Shown here piece by piece: positions 9,042 to 17,799 of a stretch of DNA of 64,000 nucleotides. The stretch covers positions 124,001 to 188,000 of the forward strand of contig JADJNW010000001.1 of NCBI GenBank assembly GCA_016714085.1, in the 5' to 3' direction. Source of the DNA: Saprospiraceae bacterium. Lineage in GTDB: Bacteria; Bacteroidota; Bacteroidia; Chitinophagales; Saprospiraceae. Numbering within the stretch: the stretch's first letter is position 1; every line of letters starts with the position of its first letter. Below the pieces are notes generated by a model. The model searched no databases, had not been told where the DNA came from, and worked only from the letters and a program-made list of their open reading frames with translations. The translations under genes were made by a program, and so were the position numbers.

Positions 9042-11733
9042 TCAATGCTTTACAAATTTTATTTGTCCATCCATAATATTACCTTTTATTTTAATAAAAT
9101 ATGTACCAGGTGACAATTTTGAAATATTAATTTCAAATAAATTGACGGTATTAATTACTTCGCCTTCACCATTGCCCATTTCGCGGCCTTTGGCATCATA
9201 AATGCGCCAGGTGACGCGATCAAATATCCTGGAATCTATTTCCAGATTCAGCAATGAATTCGCGGGGTTCGGCGATACTCGAATATCATAATTCTGATCC
9301 GAAGGAATTCTTGATTCCCTTGCCGGAAATAATTGCGAAGTCGGAACGGTTTCCATCGGAAGTCGATCGGTGCTCCAGCGCAAATCGCAAACGGCATCGC
9401 AGCAATTATCAAAATATTCAAGTTTAATATCATATTTCTTACCTGCTTCCAGCTCAATGGTACCGCGGCTTTCAGCTACTGGTTGTGGTATCCAGTGATC
9501 AATGACCAATTCATTATTGATCCAAAGGCGTATGCCATCATCCGAAAAAAACGTGAAAAGTATGCAGTCCATTTATCTTGGGCATGATTTTACCCAACCA
9601 ACGGACGGTGAAATAATCTATTGGAATCAAGCCCGGCGCGGGCGATTCGTTGCCCCAGCTAAAATTAATAATCGGATCTAATCTTTTGAAAATGGGTTCT
9701 TTATTAAAAGCGGTTTCAGGCGCTGAACCTTGAGCATGTACATAATAATTACCCAAAAGCCCAGTACCGTCGCCGATAGTGAGTTCTATGGCATCATATC
9801 TGGCAGTGATTTCAGCTTGATCTCCGGCTAAAAATGTGAAAAGATCACCATTTGTACCATTATTCCAGGAATTGAAAGAAAAAAGCTGCCCGGCGGCAGA
9901 CTGCGTTAGCGGTGCAGCGATTGTTCGGCGGATACCTTTTACGCTGGTCGTGGTGTAAGGCGTCGTGACCGTTTTTCCATCGATATTTATTTGTAAACCA
10001 GGCGGTTCGGTTTTTTACTACAAATTGCGTTTTGAGCGGCTGCACATCTCGATGAATGGTACGGCTCAGGCCGCCTTGATCATTGGCGGTAAGATAAATT
10101 CTATAAAAAACATTATCATCAATTTCGCCGACTTGCGGCACAATAAAAAATCCTGACGAAATGCTGGTCGTAAAGTCCAAAGCAGGATGCGTATGCTCAT
10201 CATGATGAAAATCAATATGCCAGGTGAGTTGTTCTTCTGTCAAAGCGCCATCTTCGGCATCATTTGCTTGGCCGGCAAAGAAAATCGTATCTCCTGCAGC
10301 GTAAGTTGCACCTTCCGCAGGAATTAAAATATTTGGCAAGGGCCGCGTATTCGATGTCACCGTTAATTCCACTTCCCGGGTCGTTACTTGCCCTTCGCTA
10401 TTGGAAATCAAGCAATTAAAAACACTGCCGTTGTCGCTGAGTTGGACATTTGGATAAATAAAATCAGGATTATCCGCATTAGGAATATCAATTCCATCCT
10501 TTTGCCACTGAAAACTTAAAGGCGCTTTACCTTGTGCCAGCACCGAAAAATGCGCGTCTTCGCCGATCGGCAATATTATAGATTCTGGTTGCACCGAAAT
10601 GAAAGGCGCACCGCTACCAGTAAATGAAACCCGCCATAGCGAACCATTATTCGTGCTGGTGTTATCTTGCACCGAGCCACCGCCGATGCCCGCACGCGCG
10701 AGGTAATACAAATCCCCATTTGGAGCAGTCACAATGCTGACCAATTGATCGAGTCCATTGATAAAGGTAGATTCTACTTGCCCTGTTTCAGGATTCAAGA
10801 CACTCATCTTGCCGTTGCAATAGTCTGCAAAAAAATATTTGCCCAGATATTTTTGTGGAAACGTAGCAATTTGCGGATTGTAAAATGCCGCGCCAATGAT
10901 GCAGCAGCCTTCGGCGTGGCTATAAGAGTAAAGGGGTTCGCGGTAATTTTCAGGTGCAGTTTGCCCCCTTCGATAGCCTTCGATGATATTCCAACCGTAA
11001 TTGCCACCTTTTACAATTTCGTTGACTTCTTCAAAGTTTTCACCACCAACATCATTCGCAAAAATCTTACCTGTATTCGGTTGAATAGCAAATGTATATG
11101 AATTGCGGAAGCCGCGTGCCCAGATCGAACGGTACTTGCCAGTTGCCTGATTATAAAAAGGATTATCCTGTGGAATCGTGCCATCTGGATTGATTCTCAG
11201 GATTTTACCAAGTAAAGAATTTAATCTTTGAGAAGTGCCTGCATCAGAACCATCGCCTACGGAGATATATAATTTCCCATCAGCCCCAAAAAGCATCGCG
11301 CCACCATTATGAATCGTGCCTGCCAGTGGATCCATTTCAAATAAAATCGTTTCGCTACCTGGAATCGCATAATCGCCATTGGCAGTTACCCGACTTACTC
11401 GATTGAAATTGCTACTTGGTGTCGTATAATAAATATACACATATCCATTTTGCTCAAAATCAGGATCAAGCGCAATGCCGCCCAAGCCGCGTTCATTAAA
11501 ATTATCCACAGAAATTGTGAGAAAAGGGTTTTCCAATAGCTTTCCATCTCTTATAATGCGCACTTTCCCGCTCTTTTCGGTAATGAAAATGCGCCCGTCA
11601 GGAGCGATGGTCATGGATGTTGGGTCGAGCCTGTTACGATTTGTTCTTGCGTAAACCCTTCTGGAAGCTGTGCAAAGGTTTGAATGTGAATGACTAAGCA
11701 AATAAATACTACAAGAATATAAAATTGTTTCAT
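9042..11733 (-). pseudogene. Secreted PQQ-type sugar dehydrogenase with Ig-like, PA14 and T9SS sorting domains, three frameshifts
   Basis: The true start is ATG at 11733 (signal peptide MKQFYILVVFICLVIHIQ, then TFAQ). The order is a six-bladed glucose/sorbosone dehydrogenase propeller (SMTIAPDGRIFITEKSGK, ERGLGGIALDPDF, HNGGAMLFGADGKLY), an Ig-like domain (PLSFQWQKDG), a second beta domain, a PA14 domain (WLGKIMPKINGLHTF, SDDGIRLWINN) and a type A sorting tail (VSPNPANSLLNLE to the end). Three one-base indels break it: a missing base near 11628-11632, an extra T in T6 at 10011-10016, and an extra A in A7 at 9545-9551. Two are in homopolymers, so sequencing error is likely. Corrected, it would be a ~895-residue T9SS-exported enzyme. 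Confidence 0.85.
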
Positions 11734-11908
11734 GTCAAATTACCACTTTTGAAATTTTAAGGTACGGCTTGTGCATATAAATGCCCAGTTTTTTTCTAAA
11801 AATGTAAGGTATTTTCCAATCGTCTAAATTAAAGTTGAACCATTAGTATAATAAAAGTGTATAAGATTTGATTGAAAAAAATATTTTTGCGGATAAAAAC
11901 ATAAAACG

Positions 11909-12322
11909 ATGTATCCAGTTGAACTGACCGTGCCGATGGCGAAAGAATTGACGACTTATGGCTTTGAAAGTCTCACCACGCCGCAGGCTGTTGTGAATAC
12001 CCTCGAGGAAAGCGAAGGAACGGTGCTCCTAGTCGTGAATTCTGTATGCGGATGTGCCGCTGCTAATGCCCGTCCAGGCGTGAGGCTGGCCATTCAAAAT
12101 GACAAAAAACCGGAAAAATTGGTAACGGTTTTTGCTGGCGTTGATCAGGAAGCTACCGCCAAAGCTCGGGAATTTTTACTCCCTTACCCGCCGTCTTCAC
12201 CTTCGATTGGCTTATTTAAGGATGGAAAATTGGTGCATTTTCTGGAGCGCCATCATATCGAAGGGCGTTCGGCAGAGATCATTGCTGCTAATTTGCAAAT
12301 GGCTTTTGATCGCTATTGCTAA
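11909..12322 (+). CDS. BrxA/BrxB-family bacilliredoxin
   Basis: A 137-residue YphP/YqiW-type protein whose VVNSVCGCAAANARPGV motif (about residues 47-63) holds the CGC active site typical of bacilliredoxins. These proteins remove bacillithiol or similar low-molecular-weight thiols from oxidised protein cysteines in Firmicutes; Bacteroidota also carry them. The C-terminal ERHHIEGRSAEIIAANL is conserved in the family. A TATTTTTG -7 box at 11882-11889 lies 20 bp before the ATG. A hairpin immediately follows the stop. Confidence 0.92.
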   Translation: MYPVELTVPMAKELTTYGFESLTTPQAVVNTLEESEGTVLLVVNSVCGCAAANARPGVRLAIQNDKKPEKLVTVFAGVDQEATAKAREFLLPYPPSSPSIGLFKDGKLVHFLERHHIEGRSAEIIAANLQMAFDRYC

Positions 12323-12397
12323 ATGGTGCGATAGTGCGATAGTGTTATGGTGCTTCTGTGAAAAACACCATAGCACTATAACACCAAAGCACCATAA
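12323..12397. repeat. Hairpin of GATAGTG/ATGGTG words after the bacilliredoxin gene
   Basis: ATAGTGTTATGGTG pairs with CACCATAGCACTAT at 13 of 14 positions, flanked by further copies of GCGATAGTG and GCACCAT words. It sits between convergent bacilliredoxin and pdxH genes and could act as a bidirectional terminator, though it has no clear T-run. Confidence 0.65.
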
Positions 12398-12403
12398 TAT
12401 CCT

Positions 12404-13051
12404 CTAAGGCGCCAATCTCTCTATTTTCCAGGTTTGATTTTCTTGCAAACGGTACTGAATTCGATCGTGCAAACGACTGGATCGGCCCTGCCAAAATTCT
12501 AATAAATCAGGACGCACTATATATCCTCCCCAATACTCGGGGCGAGGAAGTACAGTGTCGTGTTCGTATTGTTCTTGCAATGCTACTGCTTTGGTTTCCA
12601 ATTTATTGCGATCAGTAATCACTTGACTTTGTGGCGAGACCCAGGCACCGATTTGGCTTCCCTTTGGCCGACTTTGGAAATATTCTGTTGATTGCTCCGG
12701 CGATACTTTTTCTACACGCCCTTCGATGCGCACTTGCCGTTCGAGTTCAATCCACCAGAAAACCAGCGCGGCATAAGGGTTTTGCTCAAATTCTTGCCCT
12801 TTTCGGCTGTTGTAATTGGTATAAAAAGAAAATCCTAGTTCATCAAAACTTTTCAGGAGTACAATTCTGGCTGAAGGTCTGCCATCAGGTGTGCAAGTAG
12901 CAAGCGTCATCGCATTAGGCTCTGGCACGCCAGCATTCATGGCTTCCTGAAACCATTTTTCAAATTGCGAAACCGGATTTTTATGTACATCGCTGAGATC
13001 AAGACTTGCGAGACGATAATCCTGACGAAGATGTTCAATATCTATTGGCAT
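12404..13051 (-). CDS. pdxH: Pyridoxamine 5'-phosphate oxidase
   Basis: Oxidises PNP/PMP to pyridoxal phosphate with FMN. About 215 residues from MPIDIEHLRQDYRLASLDLSD, the normal PdxH length and N-terminal form; an in-frame upstream extension to 13171 is rejected because it runs through a strong hairpin. Visible motifs are NAMTLATCTPDGRPSARIVLLK and FYTNYNSRKG (FMN binding), SRPKGSQIGAWVSPQS, and the C-terminal EFWQGRSSRLHDR. PLP made here would serve the decarboxylase and aldolase encoded elsewhere in the window. A terminator-like hairpin just upstream may attenuate it. Confidence 0.95.
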   Translation of the reverse strand: MPIDIEHLRQDYRLASLDLSDVHKNPVSQFEKWFQEAMNAGVPEPNAMTLATCTPDGRPSARIVLLKSFDELGFSFYTNYNSRKGQEFEQNPYAALVFWWIELERQVRIEGRVEKVSPEQSTEYFQSRPKGSQIGAWVSPQSQVITDRNKLETKAVALQEQYEHDTVLPRPEYWGGYIVRPDLLEFWQGRSSRLHDRIQYRLQENQTWKIERLAP

Positions 13052-13066
13052 AGCGTTATTTTTTGC

Positions 13067-13107
13067 CAAAAATAAAAAATCCCTGTCTCGGTGCAACCCG
13101 GACAGGG
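13067..13107 (-). terminator. Attenuator-like hairpin in the pdxH leader
   Basis: On the minus strand, CCCTGTC-CGG pairs with CCG-GACAGGG and is followed by ATTTTTTATTTTT, a textbook intrinsic terminator only about 16 nt before the pdxH ATG. Its position between any upstream promoter and the gene suggests premature termination control. No PLP or FMN riboswitch consensus was recognised. Confidence 0.6.
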
Positions 13108-13576
13108 GAAAAACAAACACTATGAACAACACTAAATTTTTCCTATATGCTGGCGCTAATCGGGAAGTCATTTATAAACACCTCATAGCTACTCAACTCC
13201 TCAGTGCCCTTTTTTAACATTTTCTTAGTACAAAGGAAAAAAATAGAGTAAGCATATTCTATAAAAAAAAATAAAATTTGTGACATGGTAATTTTATCAT
13301 TTTCAAAAAATGGGCTTGAACGAATAAAAAATATTTAACTGTGCTTGAATAAAATATAAATACTGAGAATTTGCAGAAATACTGAAAAATCCTTTCCAAA
13401 AAATTGTATTTTAGGCAAGTATACAATATACTTATTACTTAAGTATCATATCAAAACAAAATTTATTCTTGCTTTAGCAGCCAGATTCCGAAGAAAATAA
13501 GTAGAAATTATTCAAAAAATGTAGACAAAAAAACAGGGCGATTCTCGACTCTTTGTTTCTAAAAAGTAGTTAAATC
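13108..13576. other. AT-rich intergenic region between pdxH and the HD gene
   Basis: No convincing gene. It holds the 15-mer CTACTCAACTCCTCA at 13189-13203, which recurs exactly at 14907-14921, and two GCTTGAA-AATAAAA-like words near 13314-13360 of the kind seen again near 17.6 and 61.1 kb. A 31-codon plus-strand frame from 13122 has no family resemblance. Confidence 0.5.
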
Positions 13577-14122
13577 TTAATAGAGCTCAAGCGTTTCACG
13601 GTTTTCGTACAATACAGGAATGATAAAAGCAATCAATTGATATAAGTCCCAGCCCAGTAAATCCGAACCTTTTTGCACTTCTTCCCGATCTACTGTGGCA
13701 GCAAAATTCTTGGTTTTAAATTTTTTCATGACCGATTTCACATCCATTCCCTCCAGTTTGGTCGGACGAATCTGCGCCGCCGCGATAATAAATCCAGTGA
13801 TTTCATCGGCAGCTACGATACATTTATCCAGCATCGAAACACGCGGCACATTCCAATGCGTATAATGCCCTGCAATCGCATGAGCAATGTCGGCTTCGCC
13901 TATTTCTTGCAAGCGTTTCACAATCACATTTGGGTGTTGATCAGGATGTTTTTCATAATCCGCATCGTGCAGGAGTCCGGTCACAGCAAATATTTCTTCA
14001 TCTTCACCAAAATGTTTTGCTAAAGCTTCCATTACAATCGAAACACTGCGCGCGTGACGCAATAGGGAAGGAGATTCGGTCAGTTCCGTCAGTATTTCGT
14101 TGGCTTGATCGCGTGATAGCAT
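13577..14122 (-). CDS. HD-domain metal-dependent phosphohydrolase
   Basis: A 181-residue single HD domain. It has LLRHARSVSIVMEALA with the first His, GLLHDADYEKHPDQHP with the HD doublet (about residues 51-52), and HAIAGHYTHWNVPRVSMLDKCIVAADEITGF, which supplies the later His and Asp. These residues bind one or two metals in HD hydrolases. Related stand-alone proteins are annotated as HDIG-type or tRNA/nucleotide phosphohydrolases, but the substrate cannot be assigned. No partner gene is adjacent. Confidence 0.85.
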   Translation of the reverse strand: MLSRDQANEILTELTESPSLLRHARSVSIVMEALAKHFGEDEEIFAVTGLLHDADYEKHPDQHPNVIVKRLQEIGEADIAHAIAGHYTHWNVPRVSMLDKCIVAADEITGFIIAAAQIRPTKLEGMDVKSVMKKFKTKNFAATVDREEVQKGSDLLGWDLYQLIAFIIPVLYENRETLELY

Positions 14123-14244
14123 TATGATGTCTATTTTAATTTATATATAATATAGTATTTTTATTTTATTATAAATAAATTGATAAACAGCAAGTTAAAT
14201 TATAATTTCTTTAATTCTTTAATATGAAGCCTTATTACATCGCA

Positions 14245-14841
14245 TCATTTTTCATTCACAAGACCGCTCATTAATAAGGTTGAAATTTGCTCGTACAATT
14301 GTTCCGGCGAGACCTTGCGCTCGGGCTTGTACCAATCGTATAACCAGCGCATGGATGAAAAAATCGTGTACAAAGTTGCAAATGGATCGAGGGCTTTGAA
14401 TTCACCATTTCGGATGCCTTCTTCTATAATCGCCTGAAAACGACGCTCATAATTGCGCCGCAATTGCCTAAAATCGCTCAGATACGGCTCGCTCAAGTGC
14501 CGCCATTCATCATTAAATGCGGTTACCGAAGTGACATCTTCTGTGGCAATCTGAATATGCAAACGAATCAACGCACGCACCTTCTCCACCGCAGGCGCAT
14601 GGAGTTGTTCGACTTCCTCCATTCCTTCATTGAAACGCTGGCCATTGGCGAAACAAATGTCGCGCAAAATTTCTTCTTTCGAACCGATATGATTGTACAA
14701 ACTGGAGGCCTTTAAATTCACTTTCTCTGCAAGATCGCGCATAGATGTAGCCGTATAGCCCTTATCCCGAAACAGTTGCGCTGCCGCTTCCGAAATAAGT
14801 TGTTTTTTGCTTTTACCCTTGATCGATTGTTCCAATATCAT
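14245..14841 (-). CDS. TetR/AcrR-family regulator, probably PaaR-like
   Basis: About 198 residues from MILEQSIKGKSKKQLI. The N-terminal TetR helix-turn-helix is clear (AAAQLFRDKGYTATSMRDLAEKVNLKASSLYNHIGSKEEIL, about residues 17-56), and the C-terminal ligand-binding domain resembles TetR_C_33-type (FNDEWRHLSEP, LYTIFSSMRWLYDW). It lies 86 bp downstream of paaE on the same strand, and paaE has a perfect palindrome over its start site. Together this suggests local autoregulation with phenylacetyl-CoA as inducer, as known for Thermus PaaR. Ligand and target are inferred. Confidence 0.85.
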   Translation of the reverse strand: MILEQSIKGKSKKQLISEAAAQLFRDKGYTATSMRDLAEKVNLKASSLYNHIGSKEEILRDICFANGQRFNEGMEEVEQLHAPAVEKVRALIRLHIQIATEDVTSVTAFNDEWRHLSEPYLSDFRQLRRNYERRFQAIIEEGIRNGEFKALDPFATLYTIFSSMRWLYDWYKPERKVSPEQLYEQISTLLMSGLVNEK

Positions 14842-14879
14842 CAATAAAATAATTTTAATACAAAATTTTCCAAACTTCC

Positions 14880-14926
14880 AGACTCTCAAACATCTCAACT
14901 CCTAACCTACTCAACTCCTCAACTTT
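14880..14926. repeat. CTCAACTCCT word repeats between paaE and the TetR gene
   Basis: Three overlapping degenerate copies (CTCAAACATCTCAACTCCTAACCTACTCAACTCCTCAAC, split here across words). It includes the 15-mer CTACTCAACTCCTCA shared exactly with 13189-13203, and resembles the right arm of the metG leader hairpin at 40780-40816. Confidence 0.6.
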
Positions 14927-14927
14927 A

Positions 14928-16001
14928 TCAGCTATCAAAATCTACCACCACCCGCGCGGTTGTTGGATGCGATTGACAAGTCAAAATATAGCCCGCTTCC
15001 AATTCTTCCGGCTCTAAAGCATAATTCACGTCCATTTCCACTTTACCTTCGGTCAATTTGGCCCGACAAGTACAGCACACACCGCCTTTGCAGGCAAATG
15101 GCAAGTCCGCGCCTGCTTTCAAAGCGGCATCTAAAATGCTATCACCCGTGGAGCGCAGCGGAAACTCAAACGTATTGCCATCCAAAGTAATTTGTACTTG
15201 TGCTTCAAAGCCTGATTTGTCGGTGACAATTGCCTTTTGCGCTTGCTTTTTGGCGATGCCGGTTGTAAATAACTCAACGTGAATCTTCTTACGCTCCATC
15301 CCGCGTTCCAACAACAAATCCCGAATATCTTCATTCATCTCTTGCGGGCCGCAGATAAAAAATTCATCTACTTCCGCTACATCTATAATCTTTTCAAAAA
15401 ACGTTTGACACTTTTCTTTGGAAATTCTACCTGTGAAAAGATCGCTGGTATTGAATTCCTGACTCAAAACATGATGCACACTCAGCCGGCCAAGATAAAT
15501 ATTTTTCAATGCTTCGATTGCTTCGCGGAAAATTATGCTATCGGTAGCGCGGTTGCCATAGAAAAGCGTAAAATGACTTCGAGGTTCCTGGCATAAAACT
15601 GTTTTCATAATAGACATAATTGGCGTAATGCCGCTTCCCGCTGCAAAAGCCACGTAATATTTGGCTTGAGCCGGATTGATGTTGCTGTGAAAATTGCCCA
15701 TCGGGGTCATCACGTCCAATACATCGCCTACTTTCAAGGTTTTATTTGCAAAAGTTGAGAAAAGCCCTTCGGGTACGAGCTTTACCGCTACGCGAAGCTC
15801 TCCATCCATTGGGCTAGCGCATATAGAATACGAGCGACGCACCTCTTCTCCTTGCAGAAAGGTCTTGAGCGTCAGGTATTGCCCGGGGATGTAAGCATAA
15901 TCATTCTTCAATGTTTCCGGCACTTCCAATGCGATTGAAACACAATCGGATGTCTCTCGGCGTATATCGCTTACCCGTAGCGTATGAAACTTTGGCGTCA
16001 T
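14928..16001 (-). CDS. paaE: 1,2-phenylacetyl-CoA epoxidase reductase subunit
   Basis: A 357-residue NADPH:acceptor reductase that feeds electrons to the PaaABC(D) epoxidase. The FAD domain has YIPGQYLTLK and RRSYSICASP (about residues 37-65), the NAD(P) domain has AFAAGSGITPIMSIMK and FFICGPQEMNEDI, and the C-terminal plant-type 2Fe-2S ferredoxin has CKGGVCCTCRAKL plus a final Cys in LTCQSHP. Length and domain order are those of PaaE (PaaK). No paaABCD genes are in the window, so the oxygenase must lie elsewhere or this reductase serves another oxygenase. A TetR-type operator sits at its promoter. Confidence 0.9.
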   Translation of the reverse strand: MTPKFHTLRVSDIRRETSDCVSIALEVPETLKNDYAYIPGQYLTLKTFLQGEEVRRSYSICASPMDGELRVAVKLVPEGLFSTFANKTLKVGDVLDVMTPMGNFHSNINPAQAKYYVAFAAGSGITPIMSIMKTVLCQEPRSHFTLFYGNRATDSIIFREAIEALKNIYLGRLSVHHVLSQEFNTSDLFTGRISKEKCQTFFEKIIDVAEVDEFFICGPQEMNEDIRDLLLERGMERKKIHVELFTTGIAKKQAQKAIVTDKSGFEAQVQITLDGNTFEFPLRSTGDSILDAALKAGADLPFACKGGVCCTCRAKLTEGKVEMDVNYALEPEELEAGYILTCQSHPTTARVVVDFDS

Positions 16002-16073
16002 GGTAAAACCCTCAATTTTATAAGGATCAAAGCTTTGCGTTGAATGAAGATTGCTCTTTTCTCATTTAACATG

Positions 16074-16097
16074 AACGAACGTTCGTTTGCAAAGATA
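16074..16097 (-). promoter_or_regulatory. paaE promoter with palindromic TetR operator
   Basis: On the minus strand the -7 box TATCTTTG (16097-16090) is followed at once by the perfect 14-bp palindrome AACGAACGTTCGTT (16087-16074), which would cover the transcription start. The core AACG-N2-CGTT matches what I recall of the Thermus PaaR operator. Repression by the downstream TetR protein is inferred. Confidence 0.75.
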
Positions 16098-16148
16098 GTT
16101 TGTTTTTTCAAAATGGAAATGCAATGAGAGAAAGGAATATTGATAAGA

Positions 16149-16931
16149 TTACAAGTGCTTTAAATGAGCTGCATCAAATAATATCACTGCAATAGCCTCA
16201 TCGATTAATTTACTTTTCTTGATTAATGCTCGAAAACCTGGATCCATATCGCTGAGTGCGTAATAAAAAATCATGCCCAACTCATATTTGGAAAATAAAG
16301 ACTTAATGATATTCAGGAAAAAGGCTTGCTCCACTTCGCTTTCCATGGCATAAGCTATGATATGCCCAATATTTTTAAAGTAAACCTCCAATGCACCGCT
16401 ATCTCTGCCAAATCGCTCTTTCAGAAAGCTCTGCAAGGCTGCCGTTTCGTTTAATTTTTCACCTCTGCCGTAGTGATATTTATGTAATTGATAATATTTA
16501 TAAATCGCTTCCCTGCCATTGGTATGAAAATCATCTAAATCAGAATTATCATAGATTTCTGAATACTTTACTGCTTCCAGGTTGCGAAAGTGAATATCCA
16601 ATAACTGAAAGAAATTGGCACGCCGCGTCGGCAGCGCTTGAATGGTTAGGTCAGAATTGACTTCGTGTTTTTCCAAATAAGACTCTTCCAAATGATCGAT
16701 CAATCCCAGCAGACTATTGCGCAAGCGATCCAAACCCAATTCGATCTGATCGTATGCCAAGGTATTCATGGACGAGAGGTGCATCAGGTCGTTATACTTA
16801 CTTTTCAACAAAATAAAATCATTATACAACTTAGAAGAAGCGTCCACCACCTCTTCAAAACCTTCGATGCCAAAGTTCAAGCCTTTCGCAACGCGTGTTT
16901 TTAATTCCAACTTGATTTGCGCTACATCCAT
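16149..16931 (-). CDS. Putative abortive-infection (putAbiC-like) protein with an EAD11-like N-terminus
   Basis: A 260-residue soluble protein. Residues ~28-85 (LYNDFILLKSKYNDL, then AYDQIELGLDRLRNSLLGLIDHL) resemble effector-associated domain 11, a small helical adaptor found at the N-terminus of bacterial conflict proteins. Residues ~180-250 (EVYFKNIGHIIAYAM, FLNIIKSLFSKYELGMIFYYAL) match the pattern of the putative phage abortive infection family, in which a YF+-LxxII helix precedes a (R/S)-L-S-xxEL-xLF helix. There is no membrane helix or catalytic motif. It stands alone upstream of paaE. Both assignments are by eye and need a profile search. Confidence 0.55.
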   Translation of the reverse strand: MDVAQIKLELKTRVAKGLNFGIEGFEEVVDASSKLYNDFILLKSKYNDLMHLSSMNTLAYDQIELGLDRLRNSLLGLIDHLEESYLEKHEVNSDLTIQALPTRRANFFQLLDIHFRNLEAVKYSEIYDNSDLDDFHTNGREAIYKYYQLHKYHYGRGEKLNETAALQSFLKERFGRDSGALEVYFKNIGHIIAYAMESEVEQAFFLNIIKSLFSKYELGMIFYYALSDMDPGFRALIKKSKLIDEAIAVILFDAAHLKHL

Positions 16932-16979
16932 GAAGCAAAAGGTTGTTTAGGGATCATATATATAAGAATAATCTTGCAA

Positions 16980-17444
16980 TTATTGGCAATCTACTTTCGT
17001 ATAGGTTTCGCTATAAGTAGCAGTCGCAGGGTCTTTCAACTTTAGATTGCCATCAAAATTAGGGTCTTCGAGTTCACCCACCTTACGCATCAGTTGATCC
17101 CCTTCTATTTTGAAATGAACCTCCTCGCTCTGACTGCTACCCTCTATTGTATACGACCATACCGCCACGATTTCATCGCCCATGCGCATTCCCTTCAGCG
17201 TACCGTAGCCACCATCTTTTTCAAAAGGCGTCCAATTCATTTCACCACTTACGTTGCTTCCATTCAGCACCAATTGCACACTCGTCACGTCTTGTCCCAC
17301 GCGGTATTCAAAGCAATGCGTGCCATCCGCTATGCTTTGCGCAGGCGCATCGGCGCTTTGCTCGGAAGTATTGGACGATTTCTGTTGGCAAGCATTTAAT
17401 AATGCTGCCGTACCCAAAGTAATTATTAGAATAAGCTTTTTCAT
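16980..17444 (-). CDS. Hypothetical lipoprotein
   Basis: About 154 residues from MKKLILIITLGTAALLNAC, a signal peptide with lipobox LNAC and lipidated Cys at 19. A longer in-frame start at 17531 is rejected because it would bury the signal. After a Ser/Ala/Gln linker comes a beta-rich domain (GTHCFEYRVG, LVLNGSNVSGEMNW, GYGTLKGMRMGDEIVAVWSY), a pattern shared by many uncharacterised Bacteroidota lipoproteins. Function unknown. It ends 48 bp before the AbiC-like gene begins on the same strand. Confidence 0.75.
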   Translation of the reverse strand: MKKLILIITLGTAALLNACQQKSSNTSEQSADAPAQSIADGTHCFEYRVGQDVTSVQLVLNGSNVSGEMNWTPFEKDGGYGTLKGMRMGDEIVAVWSYTIEGSSQSEEVHFKIEGDQLMRKVGELEDPNFDGNLKLKDPATATYSETYTKVDCQ

Positions 17445-17607
17445 CGTTGTGATTTGTATAGAAAACGAAAGCGAAGGTACGCGGAGTTTTGCTTCTTTGT
17501 GCCAAAACGCTGGCTTTTTTGCGCATTGCAATGATGAAAACAGGCTTTGTGTTGTCAGATTGTCTAAAAGACTGTATATTTTCTTTAAGATTATGCAAAT
17601 ATCATTA

Positions 17608-17745
17608 AAATGAATGCTTGATTTTTATAAAAAATTGAAAGTCATTATTAAAATAAATGCGATTATTATAGAATAAAATGCTTATGATTTTTAAAAAAGT
17701 GTTTAGATTTTTAGAATAATTGTTTGATTCTTGCGAAAGTGTGCA
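17608..17745. repeat. Degenerate GCTTGATTTTTA word array
   Basis: The spacer between the lipoprotein gene and the SIMPL gene (17445-17799) has no gene. It carries four degenerate words: ATGCTTGATTTTTATAA, ATGCTTATGATTTTTAAA, GTGTTTAGATTTTTAGAA and TTGTTTGATTCTTG. Similar words occur at 61093-61193 and near 13314-13360. Confidence 0.5.
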
Positions 17746-17799
17746 AGAAAGATGAGAAGTATTGCTGGAATCTTGGCAAGCTGTGCACGCAACGAGGCA

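Noticed and set aside
10667..11101. Plus-strand frame of 144 codons inside the sugar dehydrogenase
   Set aside because: Antisense shadow; the minus-strand propeller motifs are unambiguous.
13122..13217. 31-codon plus-strand frame upstream of pdxH
   Set aside because: No family resemblance and it runs through word-repeat sequence; likely chance.
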